From an uncultured Christensenella sp. (GTDB lineage Bacteria; Bacillota; Clostridia; Christensenellales; UBA3700), in assembly GCA_910584975.1 (NCBI GenBank), contig CAJUEA010000005.1, forward strand, positions 1 through 55,155: a stretch of DNA of 55,155 bases. Reading direction: 5' to 3'. Of this stretch, positions 8,123 through 16,225 are shown one piece after another. Under the pieces are notes generated by a model. The model saw only the letters and a list, made by a program, of their open reading frames with translations, did not search any database and had not been told where the DNA came from. Position 1 is the stretch's first letter. Every line of letters starts with the position of its first letter. Position numbers and translations under genes: made by a program.

Positions 8123-9637
8123 ATGGATAATAACGAGATTTTAATGAACGAATATGCACGCGAGTTTGGCAGTAATACTGCAACAGTTGAGTGCAATATC
8201 GATAGCAGTGCAAAGGGTGGTGTAGGCAAACTTTTGTCTGTTTCTGCAAATGTTAAGAGTGCTATGGTGGACAAGAGTGGCGACACTGCAAAGGTTATGG
8301 CAACATTGAATTGCAAAGTTGTCTTTTTGAACAAAGCAGGTGAATATGACAGCTTTGATTACCTATGCGATTTTACTCAAGCAGTAAACGGCAAAGATAG
8401 CGATTGCAATTTGCAAAATTTCAATCATTTGTGGGCTGTTTGTGGCGTTGCTGATATTGACAGCAGTGTTACAGGCGAAATGATTAAAATTCAAAGCGTT
8501 GTAAACATAAAAGTTTTTGGTGTTTTTAATGCACAATGTCAGATGTCAGCTGATTTGCCTGAAGATGTAGTTTGCAAAAAATGTGAGATTACCACTCAAA
8601 CTTTGATTAATATTACACAAAGCAATATTGAAATGGAGGAAAGTTTTGACACAGGTTGCACAGTGGATAAAATACTTTTCTCAGATGTAACCGCAATGGT
8701 AAACAACGCAAAAACTTTGGATGGCAAATGTTTGGTAAGTGGTAATATTTGTGGGAATATCTGTTATCTTAGCGAAGGTGTTGTAACCTCCAAAAACTTC
8801 AACACTCCATATCAAGAAGAAATTGTCTGCGATGGCATGTTGGATTGCGACAAGGCAAATGTTTTTGTCACCAACACTGATTGCAAAATTGTGCTTACTG
8901 GTATGGAAGGGGAAAATGTCATTCTTATGCAAGTGTCAGTTGGATTGAGAATTGATTGTTTCCGTCAGGAAGATAAGCAAGTTGTTTCTGATGTTTTCCT
9001 TGCAGATTATGAGATTGAGATTGAGCGTGAAGATTGTCGCTATAAAGTGCTTGACAGAACATACAATCTGTTTGACAAGATTGTTGGCAATGCAGCAGTA
9101 GGCGATGATATGGTGGCTGTTTCCAAGGTTATTTGTTCAAGTTTGAGCAGAAATATTCTTGTCAATACATATTACGATGAAGGCAAAATGGTTGTGGAAG
9201 GTGTTCTTGCTGTCAATGTTGTTTATTTGAATGTTGAGGGCAATCCACAAAGCATTCTTATTGAATTGCCATATAGCCTTCAATTTGATGAGGTGTTTGA
9301 GTGTGACAATTCTATGCTTAGCGCAGAGTCCATTGTTGACAATCTTTATGCAAAACTAAAACGCGATAGAGAGTTTGAAGTTACAGCAAACATCAGCATT
9401 GTTGTCACAGCAGATTTAAAGGTTGCTTGCAAAACTGTAAAAGCTGTTACAGTAACAGATATTAAAAAATGCAACAATTACAGCATTATGATTTATAACT
9501 GCAAAGAGGGCGATGACCTTTGGGAAGTTGCAAAAGCAATTGGCGCGCCTATGGAGCAAATTGTTGCACAAAACGGCAATATGGATGGCGATTTGACTGG
9601 CAGAAAAATTGTTTTTTACAGACAAATTAATTGCTAG
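8123..9637 (+). CDS. SPOCS (DUF3794) and LysM domain protein, SipL-like spore morphogenesis protein
   Basis: A 504-residue protein starting at the ATG at 8123 (GGAGG 5 nt upstream; an earlier GTG in frame has no site). It is built of repeated DUF3794/SPOCS-type beta-domains, visible as recurring segments such as ITQTLINITQ, CEITTQTL and YDEGKMVVEGVLAVNVVYLN. It ends in a LysM domain over roughly the last 50 residues (YNCKEGDDLWEVAKAIGA, then EQIVAQNG). The SPOCS plus LysM arrangement matches Clostridioides difficile SipL, which tethers coat proteins to the forespore surface together with SpoIVA. A position before ispE is common in Clostridia. This is the strongest sign in the window that the organism forms spores. 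Role inferred from domain layout. Confidence 0.82.
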   Translation: MDNNEILMNEYAREFGSNTATVECNIDSSAKGGVGKLLSVSANVKSAMVDKSGDTAKVMATLNCKVVFLNKAGEYDSFDYLCDFTQAVNGKDSDCNLQNFNHLWAVCGVADIDSSVTGEMIKIQSVVNIKVFGVFNAQCQMSADLPEDVVCKKCEITTQTLINITQSNIEMEESFDTGCTVDKILFSDVTAMVNNAKTLDGKCLVSGNICGNICYLSEGVVTSKNFNTPYQEEIVCDGMLDCDKANVFVTNTDCKIVLTGMEGENVILMQVSVGLRIDCFRQEDKQVVSDVFLADYEIEIEREDCRYKVLDRTYNLFDKIVGNAAVGDDMVAVSKVICSSLSRNILVNTYYDEGKMVVEGVLAVNVVYLNVEGNPQSILIELPYSLQFDEVFECDNSMLSAESIVDNLYAKLKRDREFEVTANISIVVTADLKVACKTVKAVTVTDIKKCNNYSIMIYNCKEGDDLWEVAKAIGAPMEQIVAQNGNMDGDLTGRKIVFYRQINC

Positions 9638-9668
9638 AAAAGTTTAACCAAAACAAAAAAATCTGTCA

Positions 9669-9683
9669 AAAATCGGTATTATT
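9669..9683 (+). repeat. AAAATCGRTAYTAA motif copy
   Basis: AAAATCGGTATTATT, 31 nt after the SPOCS-LysM stop, preceded by CTGTC as in other copies. Confidence 0.65.
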
Positions 9684-9713
9684 TGACATAACAAACATAA
9701 TTTATGCATTAAA

Positions 9714-9739
9714 AGCAAGGGTAACGCCTTGCTTTTTTT
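9714..9739 (+). terminator. Terminator after the SPOCS-LysM gene
   Basis: AGCAAGG pairs with CCTTGCT, with a 6-nt loop and a seven-T tract. Confidence 0.85.
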
Positions 9740-9912
9740 GCTGCTTTTTAAGCTGGTTTTAAAGTTGTATTTTTTCGGTTTTTTACAAGTTTAGCTTTGC
9801 TTATGGATTAAAAATCAAACAAAAAATGGTGTTTGAAATTCTTATTTTAAATGTTTTATAACGAAACTGATTTATAGATATAAAAACAAAATAAATTTTT
9901 TTAAGCTTTCTA

Positions 9913-9941
9913 TTGATTATCGCATAATAAAGTGTTAAAAT
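9913..9941 (+). promoter_or_regulatory. ispE promoter
   Basis: TTGATT (9913-9918), a 17-bp spacer, TAAAAT (9936-9941). The start of transcription would be about 10 nt before the ATG at 9958. Confidence 0.65.
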
Positions 9942-9957
9942 AGCATTGGGAGCAAAT

Positions 9958-10794
9958 ATGAATAAACTGAAAGTTAGAGTAAATGCAAAAATCAATATGA
10001 CACTGGATGTTGTCGGAAGTTATAAAGAAGGCTATCACAATTTGGATATGACAATGATTTCGGTTGGAATATTTGATGTTGTAGAAGTCAGCCTTTCTGA
10101 TAGCATTTGTGTGACTATGGATGGCAGAGAATGTGATGAGAGCAATACAGCCTACAAAGTTGCAGACATTTGCCAAAAAGAATACGATATGCCTGCCGTA
10201 AAAATAGATATCGTCAAAGGTATTCCTTTTGGTGGTGGATTGGGTGGCTCCTCTGCAGATGCAAGTGCGGTGTTGTATTGTATGCAAAAAATGTTTGGGT
10301 TAAGCGATGAGGCTGCTCAAAAAATTGCTGCGCGTGTTGGTTCGGATGTCAACTTTATGCTTAAAGGTGGTTTTTGCAGAGCAAGAGGAAAAGGTGACAA
10401 TTTGCAAGCTTTGCCATTTAAGGAATATAGTTTGGTGGTTGCAAAAGGCAAAATGTCTGCGAACACAAAGGATGTTTTTGATAAGTTTGACGAAATTGGT
10501 GTTTTCACACATTTTACTGACCAATTTGTTCAAGGACTGGTAAATGAAGAAGAGTTAAAGTTTATTGGCAATGGATTGCAGAATGTTACTCAACTTTTAT
10601 GCACAGATATGCAAAAGGTAATTGCCACTTTAAACAAGTATAGCACTTATGTTTGTATGAGTGGTAGTGGAAGTTGTGTTTTTGCTGTTGTAGAGAATAT
10701 GTCTGATGCAAATTTGCTTGCAGAAGGATTAAAAAAAACTTTTTCTTATGTAAAGGCATGCACAACTTTGCCTTATGGAATAAAAGAATTGTAA
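9958..10794 (+). CDS. ispE: 4-diphosphocytidyl-2-C-methyl-D-erythritol kinase IspE
   Basis: A 278-residue GHMP kinase that phosphorylates CDP-methylerythritol at the 2-hydroxyl with ATP, the fourth step of the non-mevalonate isoprenoid pathway. The N-terminus VRVNAKINMTLDVVG with GYHNLDMTMISV is typical; it carries the catalytic Lys/Asn region. The ATP-binding loop is GGGLGGSSADASAVL (about residues 94-108), and the C-terminal MSGSGSCVFAV is the third GHMP motif. The ATG at 9958 is preceded by GGGAG; a TTG at 9946 is an unlikely start. Its position after veg and the spore-protein gene matches the Firmicutes order. Confidence 0.95.
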   Translation: MNKLKVRVNAKINMTLDVVGSYKEGYHNLDMTMISVGIFDVVEVSLSDSICVTMDGRECDESNTAYKVADICQKEYDMPAVKIDIVKGIPFGGGLGGSSADASAVLYCMQKMFGLSDEAAQKIAARVGSDVNFMLKGGFCRARGKGDNLQALPFKEYSLVVAKGKMSANTKDVFDKFDEIGVFTHFTDQFVQGLVNEEELKFIGNGLQNVTQLLCTDMQKVIATLNKYSTYVCMSGSGSCVFAVVENMSDANLLAEGLKKTFSYVKACTTLPYGIKEL

Positions 10795-10996
10795 TGAGGC
10801 AATATTTGAATTGTATCAGCAAAATATGAGTTTTTTTACTTTATGAAATAAGTATGAAATTTGATTGTTTGAGAAATTCAAAAAAATTTAAGTAATAAAC
10901 ATTGAAAATTCAGACAAAAATTTGCTTAAAATGGATAAAATTTTAAATTGGTTGCAAAATTTTTAGAATTATTGCAACTATTTTTTAATAAAACAC

Positions 10997-11025
10997 TTGA
11001 TTTATAATTATTTTTATATTATAAT
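10997..11025 (+). promoter_or_regulatory. Promoter of the SCIFF operon
   Basis: TTGATT (10997-11002), a 17-bp spacer, a perfect TATAAT (11020-11025). The transcript would begin near 11032, upstream of the GGAGGA site at 11048-11053. Confidence 0.75.
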
Positions 11026-11061
11026 GCTAGTATGTCAAAATCAAAATGGAGGAGTATGTTT

Positions 11062-11235
11062 ATGAAACATATCAATACTATCGTAAATAATGGAATGAAA
11101 AAAACTGGTAATATAGGTTGTGGAGAGTGTCAATCAAGCTGTCAATCTGCTTGCAAAACAAGCTGCACAGTTGGCAATCAATCTTGCAGACACCAAGGCG
11201 AGAGAATCAACACAACAAAAAAACCTTTGCTTTAA
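11062..11235 (+). CDS. scfA: SCIFF ranthipeptide precursor
   Basis: A 57-residue peptide precursor with the family name pattern, six cysteines in about forty-five residues: GCGECQSSCQSACKTSC then TVGNQSC. The start MKHINTI fits other SCIFF peptides (MKHI...). I chose the ATG at 11062, 8 nt after GGAGGA; the in-frame ATGs at 11032 and 11056 come before or too near that site, and 11032 is about where transcription begins. Radical-SAM maturation installs thioether links from cysteines to partner residues. The maturase gene follows 6 nt downstream. SCIFF is near-universal in Clostridia; its role is unsettled, though roles in signalling or cell-population behaviour have been proposed. Confidence 0.93.
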   Translation: MKHINTIVNNGMKKTGNIGCGECQSSCQSACKTSCTVGNQSCRHQGERINTTKKPLL

Positions 11236-11241
11236 TTTATA

Positions 11242-12606
11242 ATGGTACATTGCTTTAAATATAATCACAAAGGCAGGGATTTTCATTTTCTTTGGGATGT
11301 CGAAAGTGGCAGTTTGCACAATGTGGACGCAGTTGCTTATTTGGTTGCAAAAAACAAATATGACAAATTGAGTGCAACAGAGATGCAAAAATTTGCACAG
11401 ATTCCTTGCGATGTGGTGCAAGAAATACAAGCAGAATTTGCACAAGTTGAAGAGGCTGGTGGGTTGAACACCCCTGCGTATGCAAAAGCTCAGGACAAAC
11501 AAATTGGCGAAATAAAAGCTTTGTGTTTGCATATTTGTCATGACTGCAACTTGAGATGTAAATATTGTTTTGCAGACGAAGGTACATATCACTCTAAATG
11601 TAAGGAATATATGTCCTTTGAAGTTGGCAAAAAAGCGATTGATTTTTTGATTGCAAACAGTGGCAAACGCCACAATTTGGAAGTTGACTTTTTTGGTGGC
11701 GAGCCGTTGATGAATTTGGATGTTGTCAAGCAAATTGTTGATTATGCAAGAGTCAAAGGTAATGATGCAGGAAAAACTTTCAATTTCACGCTAACAACAA
11801 ATTGTTTGCTTTTGGATGATGAAACAATCGACTGGCTTAACAAGGAAATGTACAATGTTGTTTTGTCCATTGACGGCAGGGAGCAAGTTCACGACAGACT
11901 AAGACGCACTGCAAATGACAAAGGCTCGCAAGCAATTGTTTTGCAAAAAGCTAAAAAGTTTGCTGAAAAGCGTGGGGATAAGTCCTATTATGTAAGGGGA
12001 ACTTTTACAGCATACAATCTTGATTTTGCAAATGATATTTTGTATCTGCGCGACCAAGGTTTTGAGCAAATAAGCATTGAGCCAGTTGTTTTACCTGAGG
12101 ATAGTCCAATGGCACTAAGGCAGGAACACCTTCCACAAATCATGGCAGAATATGAAAGACTTGCAGAGGAATATCTTCAGTCTCGTGCAACAGGAAAATG
12201 GTTTAATTTTTTCCATTTTATGATGAGCTTGGAGGATGGACCTTGCATTAAAAAAAGGCTGACTGGATGTGGTGCAGGCTGTGAGTACCTTGCAATCACT
12301 CCTTACGGAGATATTTATCCTTGTCACCAATTTGCTGGAGATATCAAGTATAGGTTTGGAAATGTTATGCAAGATGAGTTCAGTTTGGAAATAAGCAAGC
12401 TGTTTGCCAAAAATGTTGTTACAAACAAGCCACAATGTGAAAATTGCCCAGCAAAATATTATTGCAGTGGTGGTTGTGCGGCAAATAACATACATTTTGC
12501 AGGAGACATCAGCAAGCCGTATTCAATAAGTTGTGAGATGATGAAAAAAAGATTTGAATTGTCGCTTGCAATCAGTGCGATTGAGCAGGCAGGTACGCAA
12601 GAATGA
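11242..12606 (+). CDS. scfB: SCIFF maturase, radical SAM/SPASM thioether synthase
   Basis: A 454-residue enzyme that forms the thioether crosslinks in SCIFF. Residues 1-90 are a peptide-recognition-like N-terminal domain. The radical SAM cluster motif is CNLRCKYC (CX3CX2C, about residues 100-107), followed by FFGGEPLMN. The C-terminal SPASM/twitch cysteines are in CIKKRLTGCGAGC, DIYPCHQFAGD, CENCPAKYYCSGGC and SCEMM, enough for two auxiliary 4Fe-4S clusters. No ribosome site is visible between the SCIFF stop and this ATG (6 nt apart), so translation is probably coupled. secD and secF follow downstream, as in other Clostridia. Confidence 0.94.
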   Translation: MVHCFKYNHKGRDFHFLWDVESGSLHNVDAVAYLVAKNKYDKLSATEMQKFAQIPCDVVQEIQAEFAQVEEAGGLNTPAYAKAQDKQIGEIKALCLHICHDCNLRCKYCFADEGTYHSKCKEYMSFEVGKKAIDFLIANSGKRHNLEVDFFGGEPLMNLDVVKQIVDYARVKGNDAGKTFNFTLTTNCLLLDDETIDWLNKEMYNVVLSIDGREQVHDRLRRTANDKGSQAIVLQKAKKFAEKRGDKSYYVRGTFTAYNLDFANDILYLRDQGFEQISIEPVVLPEDSPMALRQEHLPQIMAEYERLAEEYLQSRATGKWFNFFHFMMSLEDGPCIKKRLTGCGAGCEYLAITPYGDIYPCHQFAGDIKYRFGNVMQDEFSLEISKLFAKNVVTNKPQCENCPAKYYCSGGCAANNIHFAGDISKPYSISCEMMKKRFELSLAISAIEQAGTQE

Positions 12607-12892
12607 TCTTGATTTTATGCTTTTTAGTATTGCTAGAAATTTAAAACATTTTGTGAATGATTAAAAATTATCTTTAATAAATTTGATATCATATTTGTGA
12701 GAATATGAATAATCATTAGAGCAAAAATGGCAAATATTAAACGCATAAAAATTACATCAACAAATTATGTATATAATATAAAAATTTATGTTAATAGTAT
12801 TTAACTTTGCCTATAATAATAAATATATCATTTTTATTGATATGTAAGTTGATAGATATAATTATCGGGAAGTTGACGATAGGAGGCATTTC

Positions 12893-14389
12893 GTGAAAAA
12901 CAATAATAGTAGATTAAAATCTAAAGGATTGAGCAAAACTTGGAGCATAGTCATTTTGTCTGTGTTCGTAATCCTTATGATTTTAGGCATAGTTTTTGCT
13001 TTTGTGCCACTTGATGAAGGTCAGTTGGGTATCAAAGACTACAAAAATTTTGCAAGCAATATCAAACTTGGCTTGGATGTCAAGGGTGGTGTTTATGCTG
13101 TTTTTGCTGTGGATAAGCAAGACTTTATTGACAATAAATATGAGGGAGATAAGTCAAAAACAACTGAGGTTGATTACGCATTTGATACTGCTGTGAAGGG
13201 CACTGTTTCTCGTTTGACAAGACTTTTGTCAGACAGAGGTTACACTGAGGCTCAAATTACTGTAAATGGCAGTGGCGAGAATCAAAAAATTCGTGTTGAA
13301 GTGCCGGATGTTGCCGATCCTGAGGAATTGTTCAATTTGATTGCAAAGCCTGCCACTCTTACAATGTATGAGGCTACAATGGACAATCAAGGTAACATTT
13401 CAAAAGCAAATGACGATTTGCTTGTCAGTGGTGCAGATATTCAATCTGCAAGCGTTGGTATGGATGAAGGCAAATATGTTATTCAACTTAAGTTTAACAG
13501 AAATGGAACAAAGAAATTTGCAGATGCAACTGCAAATTTAACTGGCAAAAAACTAGGAATATTCCTTGATGGTCGTCCTCTTATGGCACCAGATGTAAAT
13601 CAATCAATCACAGATGGACAAGCGATTATCACTGGTAACTACACATATGAACAAGCTTATCAATATGCAACACAAATTCAATCAGGTGCGTTGGGCGTTA
13701 AGCTTTCAATGGATAGCTCAAGTGTAATTTCTGCAACATTAGGTAAAAATGCAATCAATACAGGCTTAATAGCAGGTGGCGTAGGACTTTTGCTTATCTT
13801 TGTTATTTTAATTGCAAGATACAGATTGCTTGGAGTGGCAGCATCTTTGGCTTTGGTGTTCTTTGCTGTGACATATGTGTTCATTCTTTCAATATTCCCT
13901 TGGGTACAACTTACACTACCAGGTATTGCAGGTATTTTGCTATCAATAGGTATGGCAGTTGACGCCAATGTAATCATCTTTGAAAGAATCAGAGAGCTTA
14001 TGAGTGGCAATAGTCAAAGGGATATTCGTGCAAGTATCAATCAAGGTTTCAAAAATTCTTTGTCAGCGATTATCGATGGTAATGTAACAACTTTGATAGG
14101 TGCTGTTGTGCTTGCAATTGTGGCAATAAGTTCAATCAAAGGTTTTGCAATCACATTGCTAATTGGTATTTTGGTATCTTTGGTAAGTTCTTTGATTGTT
14201 TGCCGTGTGCTAATCAAATGTATGCTTGCATTCAATGACAATTCAACCAAGCTTTATGCTTTGGAAGTTAAAGATGTAGATTATTCAATCGATTATAAAA
14301 ATGATAAAAAACAACTTGCTGAGCCAGTTGCAGATAAAAAATCAAAAGAAGAGGCTGGGCAAAATAATACAGCGGAGGTAGAAGCGTAA
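12893..14389 (+). CDS. secD: Protein translocase subunit SecD
   Basis: A 498-residue RND-type membrane protein that works with SecF to drive late steps of Sec-dependent export using the proton gradient. There is one N-terminal helix (residues 17-38), then the periplasmic-type P1 region beginning with the conserved GLDVKGGVYAVF, and five C-terminal helices with GIAGILLSIGMAVDANVIIF and ERIREL, the SecD motif. The start is GTG at 12893, 6 nt after a perfect AGGAGG. The last 40 residues are a charged tail. The stop overlaps the secF ATG by one base (TAATG), so the genes are translationally coupled. Confidence 0.95.
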   Translation: MKNNNSRLKSKGLSKTWSIVILSVFVILMILGIVFAFVPLDEGQLGIKDYKNFASNIKLGLDVKGGVYAVFAVDKQDFIDNKYEGDKSKTTEVDYAFDTAVKGTVSRLTRLLSDRGYTEAQITVNGSGENQKIRVEVPDVADPEELFNLIAKPATLTMYEATMDNQGNISKANDDLLVSGADIQSASVGMDEGKYVIQLKFNRNGTKKFADATANLTGKKLGIFLDGRPLMAPDVNQSITDGQAIITGNYTYEQAYQYATQIQSGALGVKLSMDSSSVISATLGKNAINTGLIAGGVGLLLIFVILIARYRLLGVAASLALVFFAVTYVFILSIFPWVQLTLPGIAGILLSIGMAVDANVIIFERIRELMSGNSQRDIRASINQGFKNSLSAIIDGNVTTLIGAVVLAIVAISSIKGFAITLLIGILVSLVSSLIVCRVLIKCMLAFNDNSTKLYALEVKDVDYSIDYKNDKKQLAEPVADKKSKEEAGQNNTAEVEA

Positions 14390-15453
14390 TGAAAAAAATT
14401 AATTTTACTTTGGCTGGAAAAAAAGTTGTAGAAAAATGGAAAATTTGGATTTCAATTTCACTTTCAATTGTTGCAATTGCTTTGATAGCTTTCAGCATTT
14501 TTGCTGGAGTCAACAAGGATGCTGGCAGAGGAGTGAATGTTGGTATTGACTTTACTGGTGGTAACATCGTAACTATTCAAACAAAATATCAAAGGGGTGC
14601 AGAAGACGACGCACACGAAAAAGAAGTTATGGCTGTTGTCAAAGAGGTGCTTGGCGAGAAAAATGCTCAAATAAGCTACACTCAAACAGGTGGTTCTACC
14701 AACTTAAATGTTATTGTAAGATTTAATCTTTTGTCAAAAGATAATGATACAAATGAAAAATTAAACAATGAAATTGTTGCAAGTTTGCAATCAAAATTGA
14801 GTGAGCAAATTGCAAATGACCAAGATATTACACTTGAGTATACTGGTCCAAGTGCAAGTTCCGAGTTGATATTGACAGCGTTTTTATCAGTTTTGATTTC
14901 AACTTTGTTGATACTTGTATACATTGTAATAAGGTTCCGAAATTTGTTTACAGGTTTGTCTGCGATAATCGCTTTGTTGCACGATGTTATTATTGTGTTT
15001 GCACTGACTGTTATTTTCCACATTCAAATTAACTCATCTTTCATTGCTGCAATAATCACAATTATCGCATACTCAATCAACAACACAATCGTATTGTTTG
15101 ACAGAGTAAGAGAAAATTACAAGGCAATTCCAACAGGCGAGACAATCAATAACAATATGGTTGTGAACAAGTCAATTGCACAAACTTTGTCAAGAAGTAT
15201 TTTGACAACAATCACAACTATGGCAGCAATTGTTATATTGACAATTATCGGTGTTTCTTCCATCCGTGAATTTGCTCTTCCAGTATTGTTTGGTTTGTTA
15301 GCTGGTACTTTCTCATCTATATTCATTGCGCCTTCTTTGTATTGCTTAATGAAAAATGCAAGTGATAATTCTGTAAAAAGAAATATCAACAAAGTTAAAA
15401 AAGAGAAAAAACAAAAAGCAAAAAAGGAAATTAAGGATACAGCTGTTGTTTAA
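14389..15453 (+). CDS. secF: Protein translocase subunit SecF
   Basis: A 354-residue partner of SecD. The N-terminal helix (about residues 21-42) precedes GIDFTGGNIVTI, the SecF version of the D-x-x-G-G motif. The helix with IIAYSINNTIVLFDRVRENY is the conserved TM4 region thought to carry the proton path. The C-terminus is a lysine-rich tail (KKEKKQKAKKEIKD). A strong foldback terminator follows at 15527. SecDF directly after SCIFF and its maturase is a conserved clostridial arrangement, though a functional tie is not shown. Confidence 0.95.
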   Translation: MKKINFTLAGKKVVEKWKIWISISLSIVAIALIAFSIFAGVNKDAGRGVNVGIDFTGGNIVTIQTKYQRGAEDDAHEKEVMAVVKEVLGEKNAQISYTQTGGSTNLNVIVRFNLLSKDNDTNEKLNNEIVASLQSKLSEQIANDQDITLEYTGPSASSELILTAFLSVLISTLLILVYIVIRFRNLFTGLSAIIALLHDVIIVFALTVIFHIQINSSFIAAIITIIAYSINNTIVLFDRVRENYKAIPTGETINNNMVVNKSIAQTLSRSILTTITTMAAIVILTIIGVSSIREFALPVLFGLLAGTFSSIFIAPSLYCLMKNASDNSVKRNINKVKKEKKQKAKKEIKDTAVV

Positions 15454-15526
15454 TAAAATTCAGTGTTTAACTTTGTGCTATGTGTACAAAGATTAAATGA
15501 TAAATTGAACAATAAATAAAATTTAT

Positions 15527-15566
15527 AAGGAATGATTTTGGTGTTATGCTGAAGTCATTCTTTTAT
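15527..15566 (+). terminator. Terminator after secF
   Basis: AAGGAATGATTT (527-538) pairs with AAGTCATTCTTT (552-563), one G-U pair, followed by T-rich sequence. Confidence 0.65.
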
Positions 15567-15806
15567 TTATTGCTTTAGTGCAAAAAAATAAAATTTTGAA
15601 ATAACATATTGAAAATCAATACTAAAGTTTAAAATGGGATAATTTTTAAATTTGAAATAAAGCGAAAAGATTGTGTTTTAAAAAATAAAAATAAAGGTAA
15701 AATCAATGTTTGATATCAAATAAATTGAACGAAAGGTTAAGTTTTTCTATGAATAAAAGTGAAAATTAATTAGATACTAAATATATAAATATTTAAATAA
15801 TATTTA
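15567..15806. other. AT-rich gap with one repeat motif
   Basis: Between the secF terminator and the DUF1858 promoter there is no gene. It holds AAAATCAATACTAA (15612-15625), a weaker copy of the recurring AAAATCGGTATTAA motif in the same orientation. Confidence 0.4.
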
Positions 15807-15835
15807 TTGCATTTAATTTTATTTTGTGTTACAAT
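15807..15835 (+). promoter_or_regulatory. Promoter of the DUF1858 gene
   Basis: TTGCAT (15807-15812), a 17-bp spacer, TACAAT (15830-15835). Confidence 0.6.
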
Positions 15836-15905
15836 AGGAATATATAAAATTTATGTTTAATTTTTAAGTATCTATTTTAAAATTAAAAGTTGAAGGAGAA
15901 CTGAT

Positions 15906-16118
15906 ATGATAAATAAGAATATGAAAATTGCAGAGCTTTTGGAGCTTAATGTTGGCGATGAAAAAATCAATAAGATTGCTGAAACTTTGTTTAGCTTTGG
16001 TATGCATTGCTTAGGTTGTGCTATGGCAAGTGGCGAAACTTTGGAAGAGGCTGCAATGGTTCATGGCATTGATATTGACGAAATGGTTGAGGCTTTGAAC
16101 AAAGTAGTAAATGAATAA
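15906..16118 (+). CDS. DUF1858 redox-disulfide domain protein
   Basis: A 70-residue protein made of a single DUF1858 domain, as found with hybrid-cluster (prismane) proteins and at the N-terminus of ScdA. The signature is GMHCLGCAMASGETLEEAA (residues 34-52), with the C-x-x-C pair expected to be redox active or metal-binding, followed by HGIDIDEMVEALN. The gene has its own promoter, an AAGGAG site and a terminator 5 nt after the stop. A role in redox or Fe-S/nitrosative stress is inferred from the family. Confidence 0.88.
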   Translation: MINKNMKIAELLELNVGDEKINKIAETLFSFGMHCLGCAMASGETLEEAAMVHGIDIDEMVEALNKVVNE

Positions 16119-16123
16119 TAAAA

Positions 16124-16158
16124 AATTACCATTCCTTAAGGAGTGGTAATTGAATTTT
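16124..16158 (+). terminator. Terminator of the DUF1858 gene
   Basis: A 12-bp stem AATTACCATTCC/GGAGTGGTAATT with a 4-nt loop (TTAA) and a short T run (GAATTTTTG). Confidence 0.8.
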
Positions 16159-16225
16159 TGCAATAAAACAAAATTATGTTTTAAATTGAAAGCAAATACA
16201 CACAACAACTTTTTAGGAGAAGGAT

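Noticed and set aside
11134..11733. 199-codon frame on the - strand over the SCIFF maturase
   Set aside because: Shadow of the scfA-scfB coding strand, with no family resemblance.
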